From: an uncultured Sphingomonadaceae bacterium
GTDB lineage: Bacteria; Pseudomonadota; Alphaproteobacteria; Sphingomonadales; Sphingomonadaceae
Length of the DNA stretch: 64,000 bases
Direction of reading: 5' to 3'
NCBI GenBank assembly: GCA_947488625.1
Contig: CANKZR010000001.1
Span: 1,984,001-2,048,000, forward strand
The notes under the pieces were generated by a model. The model ran no database searches and had not been told where the DNA came from. It saw only the letters and a list, made by a program, of their open reading frames with translations. Of the stretch, positions 7,739-17,478 are shown piece by piece (the first letter of the stretch is position 1; each line of letters opens with the position of its first letter). Both the position numbers and the translations under genes were made by a program.

Positions 7739-9901
7739 TCAGATCGAAACCGAAACGTCCCAGTCATCATCGCCGCGCCTGACGAAAACGCTCGTCGCAG
7801 GGGGGATTTGCTGCACGTCAAGATCGATGCTGTGGTCCCCGCACACCAGACCATCCAGTGAAAGGCTCCCCAGAAAGGAAGGGAGGCGCGGCTTTTCGAA
7901 AGTGATCTTGCTAGGTGCCTCTACAGACATGCCCAATGCGGCCTGGGTAATCATGAAGGGGGTTGCGCTGGACCAGGCCTGCGGAGCGCAGGCCACGGGG
8001 TAAAGCGTAGGGCCCCTGCCCCATCTGCGTCCGAAACCACAAAACAGTTCGGGAAAGCGCTGCTGGTCGAAATACTGGGACGCCTCGAACAGCGCGGTGA
8101 ACACCTTCTCTACCGCCCCCTTGAGACCATACCGCGCGAGCCCGGCGGCGATCAGCGCATTGTCATGTGGCCAGATCGAGCCGTTGTGATAGCTCATAGG
8201 GTTGTAGCGCTTTTCCCTGCGCGAAAGCGTTCGAATGCCCCATCCGGAAAAGACATCCGGGGCCAGCAACCGCTCCCCGACAGCTTTCGCATGGTCCGGC
8301 ATGGCGATGCCGGTAAACAGGGCATGACCAGCATTCGAAGACACTACGCGGCAAGGCTCTTTGTTACCGTCGAAAGCAAGAATGTAGCAGCCCATTTCAG
8401 CGTCGAAGAAGGTTTCTGCAAAGCGGTGTTTAAGGTCTGCCGCCTTGTCTTCCCACGTTTTCGCGCTGTTGCTGTCGCCGCGTGCAGCAGCAAGCGATGC
8501 CATCGCGCGCCATGCGCCGTAGACATAGGCCTGCATCTCCACCAGTGCGATCGGCCCTTCCGCAAGACGCCCGTCGGAATGCGAAATGGCATCGTGGCTG
8601 TCTTTCCAGCCCTGGTTGCGAAGCCCCTCTGCATTGCGGCGACCATATTCAAAAAAGCCGTCGCCGTCGCGATCACCCGAGGTCTCGATCCAGCCTGTGG
8701 CGGCCTCCAGGCGCGGCCATAGCTTCTCGATTGTTTCTTCGTCGCCTGTCCGCCGGAAATACTCACCGGCGAGGTGGACGAAAAGCGGCGTGGAATCGAC
8801 GCTGCCGTAGTAATGACGGAACGGAACCTCGCCCGTATTCGCCATTTCACCTCGGCGGGTTTCGTGCAGGATCTTGCCCGGTTCCGCATCGGCAATGGGA
8901 TCGTCCTCCTGCGCTTGCAGTTCTCCAAGCCGAAGCAAGGTTCCGCGCGATAGCGATGGGTCATACCATAAGGTCTGCATCGCGGTGATCAGGGAATCCC
9001 GACCAAACAGGGTGCAATACCATGGGATGCCTGCATAGGCGGCAGGCCCCTGCGGCGTTTGCGTGGTCAACGTGGTGACATCGGCGATACTGCGCTCCAG
9101 CATGGTGTCGAACGCCGCATTCGAGGAGGAGATGCGGGGCCGCGCCGTACGCGACTCCTGCCGGCCCTTGCGCAGGGCGCGGTAAGCCTTGAGATAGGCC
9201 CGCGCCGGATTGTCTGCAGCATCGTCGTCGAACGCGGCCCTGGTAAAGATGACCTGCCGCTGTCCCGGCTCAAGCTGTATATCGAAGCGCACTCGGTTCT
9301 TGTTCAACACGTCGGGTAAAGGTTCGAACGTCATGTGCGTATGGCGTTCTACCGCATCGAGGCCAGTGTAACGGTAACGAACCGAACCCTCGTTCAGGAT
9401 CGGTTCGTGGCGTGTACCTCGCATCTTCCGCTTGCTTCCGCGCACCTCGAACATGTCGCAAAAATCCGAACCCAGCACGATTTCGAGACTGAACTTGTGG
9501 GGTTTCCGATCGAAGTTTCGTACCGTCAGCCGTTCATAACCGCTCTTATCAAAAAGGAACTTGGTGCGACTGATATGGAGGGCGTCTGCAGGTATGCGCG
9601 CCCCATCACGGTTGGTGACCCCTGGATTGGTAAGATCGACGTTCAACGCGTCGAGGCGATCGTCGATGGCCGACCCCAACAGCAGCGGATAGGTGCCGCA
9701 TACCGTAAGCCGCCAGAACGAAAGGTGCCGGGTATCGCGGAAGAAGACGCCTTCCGGCGCGTTCTCGGCGCCTACGACATCGCCGTGACTGTCGAACAAA
9801 GCGAAGGCATCACCGTGCTTGACGGCTAGCAACCTGCGTTCCTGCGTCGAACTTGCAGCCTCGGTAAAGATCTGCGGGTCGCTTTCGGGAGGGGTGTTCA
9901 T
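7739..9901 (-). CDS. Glycogen debranching-like protein (amylo-alpha-1,6-glucosidase family)
   Basis: This protein of about 720 residues has an N-terminal GDE_N_bis-type beta domain (about 20-240) and an (alpha/alpha)6 C-terminal domain of the amylo-1,6-glucosidase type. Motifs include GIPWYCTLFGRDSLITAMQ, NQGWKDSHDAI and NPMSYHNGSIWPHDNALIA. I prefer the ATG at 9901; a TTG at 9958 overlaps the stop of the upstream glycosyltransferase gene and is an alternative start. It forms an operon with that glycosyltransferase. Proteins of this type are usually annotated as debranching enzymes, but the true glycan substrate is rarely known. Confidence 0.88.
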   Translation of the reverse strand: MNTPPESDPQIFTEAASSTQERRLLAVKHGDAFALFDSHGDVVGAENAPEGVFFRDTRHLSFWRLTVCGTYPLLLGSAIDDRLDALNVDLTNPGVTNRDGARIPADALHISRTKFLFDKSGYERLTVRNFDRKPHKFSLEIVLGSDFCDMFEVRGSKRKMRGTRHEPILNEGSVRYRYTGLDAVERHTHMTFEPLPDVLNKNRVRFDIQLEPGQRQVIFTRAAFDDDAADNPARAYLKAYRALRKGRQESRTARPRISSSNAAFDTMLERSIADVTTLTTQTPQGPAAYAGIPWYCTLFGRDSLITAMQTLWYDPSLSRGTLLRLGELQAQEDDPIADAEPGKILHETRRGEMANTGEVPFRHYYGSVDSTPLFVHLAGEYFRRTGDEETIEKLWPRLEAATGWIETSGDRDGDGFFEYGRRNAEGLRNQGWKDSHDAISHSDGRLAEGPIALVEMQAYVYGAWRAMASLAAARGDSNSAKTWEDKAADLKHRFAETFFDAEMGCYILAFDGNKEPCRVVSSNAGHALFTGIAMPDHAKAVGERLLAPDVFSGWGIRTLSRREKRYNPMSYHNGSIWPHDNALIAAGLARYGLKGAVEKVFTALFEASQYFDQQRFPELFCGFGRRWGRGPTLYPVACAPQAWSSATPFMITQAALGMSVEAPSKITFEKPRLPSFLGSLSLDGLVCGDHSIDLDVQQIPPATSVFVRRGDDDWDVSVSI

Positions 9902-9954
9902 ATTGCTGCCCACCGCCGCAATGACGGTGCTCCCTTTAAACGTGTCAATGTGAA

Positions 9955-11088
9955 TCAAATGGCCGGGTCAGCTTTAAGTTTCGGCCCGGTGGCAAAGGTG
10001 TCCTTACGCGACTTGTCGCCAAGCATGAAAGTGGCAGGGCGATCGTTCATCTTCTTGCCATGACCCACGATCAGCCTTTCATACACCCGGACATAATCCG
10101 CAGCCATCCTGCTGACGGTGAAGCGTTCCTCGAACGCTGCGCGCACATCAGCGCGCGGCAGCGCCAGCACCTCGTCCACTGCGACGACAGCTTCGTCTAT
10201 AGTCCCGACGATCCGACCCGTTCGTCCATTATCGATGACTTCGGGAACGGAGCCGTTCCGCCACGCGACCACCGGCGTGCCGCAAGACATGGCCTCGATC
10301 ATGACCAGCCCGAAGGGTTCGGGCCAATCGATCGGGAACAGGAGCGCACCGGCATTGCCAAGAAGTTCTGCTTTCTGGGCCTCGTTCACCTCTCCAAGGT
10401 ATTCGACATTGTCATGCGCCCCGACAAGTGGCTCGATCTTCTGTTCCCAGTACTCGCGATCGACATTGTCGATCTTGGCCGCAATCTTGAGCTGCTTTCC
10501 GCTACGAACTGCTATCTCGATCGCCCGGTCGGGCCGCTTCTCCGGTGAGATGCGTCCGAGAAAAACCAGGTAGTCCCCGCCATCGGGGTTGTAGGGCAAC
10601 ATGTCTTCGGGAAGTCCGTGGTAGACCGTATCGATCCAGTTCACCGGCGGAAGCGGTAAGCGCTGGTTGTTCGATATCGAAATCAGCGGCACATCGCAAA
10701 AGGCGCGATAGCAGTCATACAGTTCCGGCAGATCAAGGCGGCCGTGCAGCGTCGTAATCGTTGGTGTGCGCCAGGACGATATCGCCGGGTAATGGAACAG
10801 ATCGATATGAAAATGCACGATATCGAAGTCATCCAATCGCCTTCGCACTCTTTCGACGAGGCTGAGGTGATGGGGTACGAGATTTTGTGCGCCGTCAACC
10901 AGTCGCAAGGCCTCCGGCACACAAGGAACAAGCTCACCTGCAGTCTGGGAGTCGCCTGACGCGAACAAGGTAACATCATGACCTTGCCGGACGAGTTCTT
11001 CGGTCAGGAAATGTACGATGCGTTCCGTTCCACCGTAGAGTTTCGGTGGGCAACTTTCGGCCAGTGGGGCAATTTGAGCAATACGCAT
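9955..11088 (-). CDS. Family 4 glycosyltransferase (GT-B fold)
   Basis: This 377-residue glycosyltransferase has the N-terminal glycine-rich acceptor lobe KLYGGTERIVHFLTEELV and the C-terminal nucleotide-sugar lobe with GRISPEKRPDRAIE and EPFGLVMIEAMSCGTPVVAW, the E-x7-E motif of retaining GT4 enzymes. The start MRIAQIAPLAES at 11088 is preferred over an in-frame upstream codon because it begins exactly at the family's first beta strand. It lies directly upstream of the debranching-like gene and probably shares its transcript. The acceptor and sugar are not determined. Confidence 0.9.
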   Translation of the reverse strand: MRIAQIAPLAESCPPKLYGGTERIVHFLTEELVRQGHDVTLFASGDSQTAGELVPCVPEALRLVDGAQNLVPHHLSLVERVRRRLDDFDIVHFHIDLFHYPAISSWRTPTITTLHGRLDLPELYDCYRAFCDVPLISISNNQRLPLPPVNWIDTVYHGLPEDMLPYNPDGGDYLVFLGRISPEKRPDRAIEIAVRSGKQLKIAAKIDNVDREYWEQKIEPLVGAHDNVEYLGEVNEAQKAELLGNAGALLFPIDWPEPFGLVMIEAMSCGTPVVAWRNGSVPEVIDNGRTGRIVGTIDEAVVAVDEVLALPRADVRAAFEERFTVSRMAADYVRVYERLIVGHGKKMNDRPATFMLGDKSRKDTFATGPKLKADPAI

Positions 11089-11255
11089 CGTTAACTTTCT
11101 GATGGCTTCTGAAGAGATAACGCGCGAACCGCCATAATGCCTTGATGCGTTGCAAAAATATCCGACATCAGGTTCTCCGCTCAAGACAAAGTGAGATGTG
11201 CAGGAGCAGCAGCGGCAGGCCCCCTCATCCCGCTGACGAAAGACGATGATCTAGG

Positions 11256-11852
11256 TTAGTCTTTCAGCCTTCCTCTTTCGGACCGTTCGAGGTGATCTAT
11301 GCGGTATTCTGGTTGGCAAGATCGAAGGTCCGCTTTCCATGGTCGAGCATGACGAAAGATCTCCACCGCTTCCTGACCATCGACAGCGAGATCGTTCGAG
11401 CCTGTCCAGTTGACCAGCACACATAGTCCAGCCGGCGCAAGTGAACGCCAGACATGTCCGGCGGTGGCGGCGATCTCGTCCGCGCTGAGGAAATAGAGAA
11501 TCTCTGACAGAACGATGAGGTCGAACGAACCCGCGGGCCACTCGCGCGGTATTTCACATCGTAGAAGTTCGACGTTTCCTATGCCGCGCAGGCGTTGTTC
11601 GGCAAGGGCGAGCGCGCTGCTGGCGACGTCGATAGCCTGGAGGCGATCGCAGTACGGTGACAGGTCGCGGGTAAGTACCCCATTCGAGCAGCCGACTTCC
11701 AGTGCCTTGGCAAAACGCCGCCCTTCGAGGTTGGCAAGAACCTTCGCTCGTTTTGCCCGCTCGTACTGGCTCGTCTCGAAAGACCAGGGATCGGCATCCT
11801 TCGTGTGAAGTGCCTCGAAAGTGGCGCGTCGGCTTTGCTTCCTATCGTTCAC
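11256..11852 (-). CDS. SAM-dependent methyltransferase, NodS-like
   Basis: This class I methyltransferase of about 198 residues starts at a GTG (11852) that overlaps the end of the PIG-L gene by 11 bases. The SAM motifs are ALEVGCSNGVLTRDL (motif I, about residue 45-60) and FDLIVLSEILYFLS (motif IV region), with the NodS-type lead TKDADPWSFETSQYERAK. NodS-type enzymes N-methylate chitooligosaccharide amines. Next to a PIG-L deacetylase, that chemistry would fit deacetylation of an N-acyl sugar followed by N-methylation. The frame is open further upstream but overlaps PIG-L coding sequence, so I reject the longer form. Confidence 0.85.
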   Translation of the reverse strand: MNDRKQSRRATFEALHTKDADPWSFETSQYERAKRAKVLANLEGRRFAKALEVGCSNGVLTRDLSPYCDRLQAIDVASSALALAEQRLRGIGNVELLRCEIPREWPAGSFDLIVLSEILYFLSADEIAATAGHVWRSLAPAGLCVLVNWTGSNDLAVDGQEAVEIFRHARPWKADLRSCQPEYRIDHLERSERGRLKD

Positions 11853-12576
11853 GAATGAAGATTTCCGGGTGGTCCGCGAAGTGGCGAACCAGTTCGTGCG
11901 GCATTGTGAAACCGTCAGGATCGTCTCCGACAAGATCGGTCGTCTGCGATGCGTAGGCGGCAATCGCGCGCTGCTTCGCCTCGGCCTGATGGTCAGCAGC
12001 GAATACGAACAGCTCTGAAGGCACCGATTGCACACCGAACCGTCCCCAGATCGGGAAGCTGAAGAGTTCAGCGTCGAGGCAATCGGCCAGATCCCTGGAA
12101 AGCAGGGCAGCCGTCTCATGATCGCAGTGCGGATCACCGATCCATGTCGTCCATATCGTAGAGACGGCGTTTTCATGTGCAAAGGCAGTAATACGGGCGA
12201 CGGCGCCGTCCGACATTTCCGAGATGTCGGACGAGCCGTCCGGCAGGTTGAGACGAAGAACCGGAACGTCGGCGCCTGGAGCAAGGGCACTTAACGCCTT
12301 TTCAAACTCCGCACGTCGCAAATCGACAAGCCGTTGTCTTCCATATCGCCGGGAATTGGGATGCGAACCTTCGCCATCGGTGCACAGGACAATCGCAACC
12401 CTGCGGTCCGCCGCTACGGCGGTAGCCAAAGCCGCGCCGCAACCAAAAGTTTCGTCATCCGGATGGGGCGATACGATAAGCAGGCAGCCAGGGGGCGCCA
12501 GCGTTTGGATCGAAATCTGCGGCGCGATCGCCGCCTGGCGAAGCATCGTATTCTCCGCGATTGAAGGATCGATCAC
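11842..12576 (-). CDS. PIG-L family zinc-dependent deacetylase
   Basis: This 244-residue PIG-L/LmbE-type deacetylase has the metal motif SPHPDDETFGCGAALA at about residues 35-50 and a downstream histidine motif in WIGDPHCDHETAAL. Such enzymes remove N-acetyl groups from GlcNAc-containing small molecules or lipids. The GTG start overlaps the stop of the acyl-CoA-dehydrogenase-like gene (GTGA at 12573-12576). An ATG at 12546 is an alternative. It is the third gene of a four-gene overlapping operon whose end product is unknown. Confidence 0.9.
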   Translation of the reverse strand: MIDPSIAENTMLRQAAIAPQISIQTLAPPGCLLIVSPHPDDETFGCGAALATAVAADRRVAIVLCTDGEGSHPNSRRYGRQRLVDLRRAEFEKALSALAPGADVPVLRLNLPDGSSDISEMSDGAVARITAFAHENAVSTIWTTWIGDPHCDHETAALLSRDLADCLDAELFSFPIWGRFGVQSVPSELFVFAADHQAEAKQRAIAAYASQTTDLVGDDPDGFTMPHELVRHFADHPEIFIRER

Positions 12577-13661
12577 AAGTCCTCCACGCGAGCGCCGGAG
12601 ACGACCAGGGCTTCCGCAGCGCGGGCCCTTTTTGCATCAGGTGTTGCCTGACAGAGGAACAGGCTCAGATCGCGGCAGATCATCTCAACTTTCGAACCTT
12701 CGACATGCGCCGCCATGCCAAGCGCCTGCTGCGTTCGATCGATCACCAGGCGACAGCATTGTTCGGTTATTTCGCGGGCAAGCAGGGAATGGGTTGCCGC
12801 GTCCGGCGGCGCGTCCGTCGCCTCGACCTTGCTGGCCGCGCGGACCAGCCATAGCCGCGCCGTTTCCACGGCACAGGCGCATTCCACGATCCGGCGTTGC
12901 TGGTGCGGATCGGCCGCTCGCTCCTTCTCCACAAGCATGTCCCGCATCACGTCAAAGAGGGCTTCTGCAGCTCCCAGATGGGCAGCGCAGTAACGCCAGA
13001 TGCCGCCTTCGAAATGCGGTTCGCGCAGATAGTCGCCAGGCTCCCCGACGAGGTTTGCGGGTGATATTGCGATGCCGTTGAAATCGTAATGTCCGGACCT
13101 GCTGGCCCGCATGCCCGCCATCCGCCAATGCGTCGAATCGCTTCTGGCGTCTTCGGCAGTAGGCACGAGCAGCAATTGCAAACCGGCGTCGGTAGAAGCC
13201 GTGACAATTGCCAAATCCACCGACTGCAATCCCGAAGCAAACTGCTTCACGCCTCCAAGCCGCAATTGGCCCTCATGGCATTCGAAAGTCAGCGGGGCCG
13301 CCGGCAGATCGGCACCCCAGACGCCCAGCAATGTCCCATCTCGCACGGCACTGAAACTGCTTTCTTGCAGGTCTGCATCGGCATAGAGGCAAAGCAGTTT
13401 CACTGCATTCATATGGCCTTCGAAAAGGCGCGCTATGGAAAGGTTCACCCGGCCCAGACGGCGAAGGGCATTCAGGGCAGCGCCAGTCCCGGATGGTTGC
13501 GAGCCCCAGCCATTGCCGCCCTCGCTTTCCGGCAGGCAGGCCGCAAGCCAGCCCTGGCTTTCAAGCAGCTTTATATCTTCCGCAGGGTCTGCATCGTGAG
13601 CATCCAGCAACATCGCATGAGCAGCGATCTTTTGCAGGAAAGGTGGTGTCCTATCGCGCAT
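12573..13661 (-). CDS. Acyl-CoA dehydrogenase-like flavoprotein, divergent
   Basis: This protein of about 362 residues has acyl-CoA dehydrogenase architecture: an N-terminal helical domain (ESQGWLAACLPESEGGNGWG), a middle beta domain (LGVWGADLPAAPL) and a C-terminal helical domain. It lacks a recognisable catalytic E-G-T motif near the C-terminus, so a dehydrogenase reaction is uncertain. I take the ATG at 13661 (MRDRTPPFLQ), which overlaps the end of the glycosyltransferase by 11 bases. Its place between a GT2 and a PIG-L enzyme points to a biosynthetic rather than beta-oxidation role. That is inference. Confidence 0.8.
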   Translation of the reverse strand: MRDRTPPFLQKIAAHAMLLDAHDADPAEDIKLLESQGWLAACLPESEGGNGWGSQPSGTGAALNALRRLGRVNLSIARLFEGHMNAVKLLCLYADADLQESSFSAVRDGTLLGVWGADLPAAPLTFECHEGQLRLGGVKQFASGLQSVDLAIVTASTDAGLQLLLVPTAEDARSDSTHWRMAGMRASRSGHYDFNGIAISPANLVGEPGDYLREPHFEGGIWRYCAAHLGAAEALFDVMRDMLVEKERAADPHQQRRIVECACAVETARLWLVRAASKVEATDAPPDAATHSLLAREITEQCCRLVIDRTQQALGMAAHVEGSKVEMICRDLSLFLCQATPDAKRARAAEALVVSGARVEDL

Positions 13662-14811
13662 GGACGGGCTCTGTCTGGCGTAACAGACCCCGCGCAATGG
13701 CGAGCTCCTGAAGCACCCGGCTGTAGCGCAAGGGGGCCGCGTCGTCAGAAGCGAATACATTTGCTTTGGCTAACTCATCGGCACCTTCAAATACGGCCGA
13801 GTTCGGATTTAGCAGACGTGCTCTGCGATACAGGCTCGCGACTGGTATCAACCGGCCATCGCACACTGGATCGTCCGTTGCTGCACGCAGCGCCAGCGTG
13901 GCCCCGCAACCACCATCGGCGCGCCCTGCTGTTCGCGCGGACGTGCGGGTCCCGCCGTCGCGGATGGTGATGACCTCGTATCCCGACTGCAAAGCCAGTT
14001 CGCAAAGGGCGGAATCTTCTCCGGAAGAGGGTAGAGGAAGCCCACCGAGCGCCGTGTAGGCCTTTGATCGGATGGCCATGCTGGCTCCGCTGGCCCGGTG
14101 AGCGAAGGTGCCAAAAACGCCCTCGGTCCACTGCGTCCATAACTCCTCTATCGCGTTGAAATAGGCGCGTTCCGCTTCGCCCACATCCCGCACCTTCTCG
14201 GGAAGGTCGGCAAGCTCGCGATCATCGAGCCGCACATCTTCGCAAACCAGATCGTGCCCCGCGCCTGCAAGCTCCAGCATATTGCGACACCAGCCCGGCG
14301 CGACGTGCGTGTCGGCATCGGTGGTGAGCAGTACGCCTGCAGGGACCATATGCGCGGCGACATCCATTGCGATGCGCCGAGCGTGAGGGGCATCGCGAAT
14401 TTCCTCATCGAATTTCAATTCCAGGGCGCAACCTGCATGACCACTTTTGCCGAACCATTCGCGGATCAGCCTGAAAGAATCGTCGTCGCTATCGTGCACG
14501 GCGAACACCACCAATCCCTTGGTGCCTGCGTGCATGATCGCAGTATCCAGGGCATTCAGGCATCGGGGGAGAAGTTCGGCTTCGTTATAAACCGGAACGG
14601 TGATGGCAAAGCGCGCATCGGGAGCAGACCGATCCAGCAGATTGATCAATTCAGCCTGTCCGGCGAAGGCAGGCTGCCGCAAGGCGTCGCGAACCGCCCA
14701 CTCGGTCGGCTTATTCAATTTTGGTGCATCCAGCCGCGGGATACGAGAGACGCGCGCAACCGGCATTGCATTATCGTCAAACCGCGCTTCGCCTCTGGTT
14801 TGCAAACTCAT
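13651..14811 (-). CDS. Family 2 glycosyltransferase
   Basis: This 386-residue GT2-type protein has the GT-A nucleotide-binding start AITVPVYNEAELLPRCLNAL at about residue 73, then LLTTDADTHVAPGW with a metal-binding DxD-like DAD, and a later GLPLPSSGEDSALCELAL acceptor region. No transmembrane helices are evident, so it is probably cytosolic. It is the first gene of the four-gene operon (GT2, ACAD-like, PIG-L, methyltransferase), every junction of which overlaps. The upstream 347-base gap toward katE should hold its promoter. Confidence 0.88.
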   Translation of the reverse strand: MSLQTRGEARFDDNAMPVARVSRIPRLDAPKLNKPTEWAVRDALRQPAFAGQAELINLLDRSAPDARFAITVPVYNEAELLPRCLNALDTAIMHAGTKGLVVFAVHDSDDDSFRLIREWFGKSGHAGCALELKFDEEIRDAPHARRIAMDVAAHMVPAGVLLTTDADTHVAPGWCRNMLELAGAGHDLVCEDVRLDDRELADLPEKVRDVGEAERAYFNAIEELWTQWTEGVFGTFAHRASGASMAIRSKAYTALGGLPLPSSGEDSALCELALQSGYEVITIRDGGTRTSARTAGRADGGCGATLALRAATDDPVCDGRLIPVASLYRRARLLNPNSAVFEGADELAKANVFASDDAAPLRYSRVLQELAIARGLLRQTEPVHAR

Positions 14812-15158
14812 CTGGCGGCCACATTGACGCTACGCTCGGCAATATTCTTGGGGGCAAGCAAAGCAATCTCCTATGAAGGCAGCTCCACTCTCTCCGGTCC
14901 TGATGAAACCTGGGCGAAGCGCTCTTTAGAAATTGGCGTACTGGTAATCGGTTCCTCCAAGACCTTGAGAGCACTCGGTCATTTCTTGACCATTGTTAAT
15001 ACCGCGATTTCACCAGCTACAATTTACGGTCAGAGCCCCCGAGCTTCGGCAGCACTCCCGCGAGTGCTCATTGATAAAGTTTAAGAGGCAGTTTTCCTGC
15101 AACCCAAACTGATCGGCATCGTTAACCCTGAGACTTACCTGCAAGCGGAGGACTTTCC
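14812..15158. other. Intergenic region between the GT2 operon and katE
   Basis: A 347-base gap lies between divergently transcribed genes and contains no convincing gene. It must hold promoters for both operons. On the katE side I see a candidate EcfG-type promoter (15099-15123). On the GT2 side GTTCC occurs at 14951-14955 (GGAAC on the minus strand), but no CGTT stands at the right distance, so I do not call a second EcfG site. Confidence 0.5.
15099..15123 (+). promoter_or_regulatory. Candidate EcfG (general stress sigma factor) promoter of katE
   Basis: GCAAC at 15099-15103 is followed after exactly 16 bases by CGTT at 15120-15123. This is one mismatch from the alphaproteobacterial EcfG consensus GGAAC-N16/17-CGTT. 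Transcription would start near 15131 and give a leader of about 28 bases, with a GGAG Shine-Dalgarno sequence before the katE ATG at 15159. Spacing, orientation and the stress function of the gene agree. Confidence 0.55.
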
Positions 15159-17252
15159 ATGGCTGACGAATTCGATCTTTCCAAAGGTGGTGCCAATCAT
15201 CAGAAACCCCAGGGGGACGATGATGTGATGACCACGGCCCAGGGCTGTCCCATTTCCGACGATCAGAACTGGCTGACTGCCGGGCCACGGGGCCCACAGC
15301 TGCTGGAGGATCAGGCGGCACGGGAAAAGATCTTCCACTTCGATCACGAGCGCATTCCCGAGCGGGTCGTTCATGCGCGCGGTTATGGCGTGCACGGACA
15401 CTTCGAGCTTAAAAAGGCGATCCCGCAATATTCCCGCGCCCGGATATTCAACGAGGAAGGGGTGAAGACGCCAACCTTTACCCGGTTCTCCACCGTGGCA
15501 GGAAACAAGGGTTCGCCCGATCTTGCCCGTGACGTGCGCGGTTTCGCCACGAAGTTCTATACTCCCGAAGGCAACTGGGATCTGGTCGGCAACAATATCC
15601 CGGTCTTCTTTATCCAGGACGCGATCAAGTTTCCGGATCTTATCCATGCAGCCAAGCCCGCACCCGATCGCGGTTTTCCGCAGGCGCAGACGGCGCACGA
15701 CAACTTCTGGGATTTCATTTCATTGAGTCCGGAAGCCATGCACATGGTCATGTGGATCATGTCGGATCGCACCATCCCTCGCAGCTTCCGCTTCATGGAA
15801 GGGTTCGGCGTGCACACGTTCCGCCTCGTGAACGAAAAGGGCGAGTCTCATTTCGTGAAGTTCCACTGGAAGCCGCGGCAGGGCCTGCAGTCGGTGATCT
15901 GGAACGAGGCGCTGAAAGTGAACGGGGCAGACCCCGATTTTCATCGCCGCGACATGTGGGATGCAATCGACGCTGGCGATTTTCCGCAATGGGATCTTGG
16001 CATTCAGGTATTCGATGACGAATTTGCCGAGAAATTCGAATTCGATGTCCTCGATGCGACCAAGATCATCCCTGAAGAGCAGGTACCGGTCGAGATTATC
16101 GGCACACTCACGCTCGATGCGAATGTCGACAATTTCTTCGCAGAAACCGAACAGGTCGCCTTCTGTACGCAGAACATCGTTCCCGGCATCGATCACTCGG
16201 ACGATCCGCTGCTCCAGGGTCGCAATTTCAGCTATCTCGATACCCAGTTGAAGCGGCTTGGTGGCCCGAACTTCACCCATATCCCGATCAATGCGCCAAA
16301 GTGTCCCGTGCGGCATTTCCAGCAGGACGGCCACATGGCCATGCACAACCCCAAGGGACGTGCGAATTACGAGCCGAACAGTTGGGGCATGGGCGATGGA
16401 ACGGAGGAAGATCGCGGACCGCGTGCCTGTCCCGATCGCGGTTTCGCGAGTTACCCGGCGGAAGTATCGGGGACGAAAGTACGCGTACGTAGCGAAACCT
16501 TTGCCGATCATTACAGCCAGGCGCGGCAATTCTACGTCTCGCAGACCCCGGTTGAGCAAACCCACATGGCCAATGCCCTTACGTTCGAGCTTTCCAAGGT
16601 CGAACGCATGGATATTCGCAAGCGCATGGTTGGCCATCTGCGGCATATCGACGATGGTCTGGCGCAGGAAGTTGCCGACGGGCTCGGCCTGCCGGAGCTA
16701 CCGGACAAGGTTCCTCTCGCACGCGAACCGATTACCGATCTGCCGGAAAGCCCCGCCCTTTCCATCATCAAGAACGGACCTGACAGCTTCAAGGGGCGCA
16801 AGCTTGGCATCTACGTTGCCGAGGGCGGCGATGCGAGCGTCGTAAAGGCTCTGCAGGACGCTGCAAAGGCTGCGGGAGCAATGGCCGAAATCGTGGCACC
16901 GCACGTGGCGGGCGCGAAGCTTTCTGATGGCAATTTCATGGAAGCCGACGAGAAGATCGATGGCGGCCCGTCGGTGGTTTACGACGCGGTGGCCGTGGTG
17001 ATGAGCGAAAAATCGGCCAAACGCTACAATACCGACAAGCCCAGCATCGATTTCGTGAACGATGCCTTCGCTCATGCAAAGTTCGTTGCCTACGTTCCTG
17101 CTGTACAACCCCTGTTCGAAGCCGCGGGCGTCTGGAACTGGATGGATGATGGCTTTGTCGACGTGTCTTCAGGCAAGGATGCGGCGGCGAAGTTCATCGA
17201 GAAGTGCGGAAAACTTCGCTTCTGGGATCGCGAAAGCGTGAAACAGGATTGA
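15159..17252 (+). CDS. katE: Large-subunit (HPII-type) heme catalase
   Basis: This 697-residue clade II catalase decomposes hydrogen peroxide. The catalytic His lies in [16 protein letters not shown] (about residue 72), the Asn in [13 protein letters not shown], and the proximal heme Tyr in [17 protein letters not shown]. After the catalase core (to about residue 560) there is a C-terminal flavodoxin/DJ-1-like domain beginning near [13 protein letters not shown], as in E. coli HPII. A good Shine-Dalgarno sequence precedes the ATG. It stands alone in its transcription unit and is probably induced in stationary phase or general stress. Confidence 0.96.
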   Translation: MADEFDLSKGGANHQKPQGDDDVMTTAQGCPISDDQNWLTAGPRGPQLLEDQAAREKIFHFDHERIPERVVHARGYGVHGHFELKKAIPQYSRARIFNEEGVKTPTFTRFSTVAGNKGSPDLARDVRGFATKFYTPEGNWDLVGNNIPVFFIQDAIKFPDLIHAAKPAPDRGFPQAQTAHDNFWDFISLSPEAMHMVMWIMSDRTIPRSFRFMEGFGVHTFRLVNEKGESHFVKFHWKPRQGLQSVIWNEALKVNGADPDFHRRDMWDAIDAGDFPQWDLGIQVFDDEFAEKFEFDVLDATKIIPEEQVPVEIIGTLTLDANVDNFFAETEQVAFCTQNIVPGIDHSDDPLLQGRNFSYLDTQLKRLGGPNFTHIPINAPKCPVRHFQQDGHMAMHNPKGRANYEPNSWGMGDGTEEDRGPRACPDRGFASYPAEVSGTKVRVRSETFADHYSQARQFYVSQTPVEQTHMANALTFELSKVERMDIRKRMVGHLRHIDDGLAQEVADGLGLPELPDKVPLAREPITDLPESPALSIIKNGPDSFKGRKLGIYVAEGGDASVVKALQDAAKAAGAMAEIVAPHVAGAKLSDGNFMEADEKIDGGPSVVYDAVAVVMSEKSAKRYNTDKPSIDFVNDAFAHAKFVAYVPAVQPLFEAAGVWNWMDDGFVDVSSGKDAAAKFIEKCGKLRFWDRESVKQD

Positions 17253-17302
17253 GCTGTGGCCGGACCGGCTGGAGGTCGGCAGGCTCTGCCAGCCCAACCA
17301 GC

Positions 17303-17325
17303 AAGGTCCGGCCCGGACGGACCTT
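17303..17325 (+). terminator. Hairpin downstream of katE
   Basis: AAGGTCCG (17303-17310) and CGGACCTT (17318-17325) are perfect reverse complements around a 7-base loop. The hairpin is about 50 bases past the katE stop and before the MipA-like gene. No clear U-tract follows, so it may be a weak or Rho-assisted terminator. Confidence 0.4.
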
Positions 17326-17478
17326 CGCCTGTCTGAGTCGCGCTCCTTCCCCCCACGGCACGCGTCGGTTGAGGAGAAGGCGGGTGACAATAGGCATGCA
17401 ACTCCCCATGGTCGGTTGATCCAAAACGTACCGCAGCGAGGGTGTGCAATTGCAGACCACCTCGTAGAGGAAACCGAC

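Noticed and set aside
11853-12290. Upstream extension of the methyltransferase frame to 12290
   Set aside because: That part overlaps PIG-L coding sequence and reads as a shadow; the methyltransferase fold starts right after the GTG at 11852.
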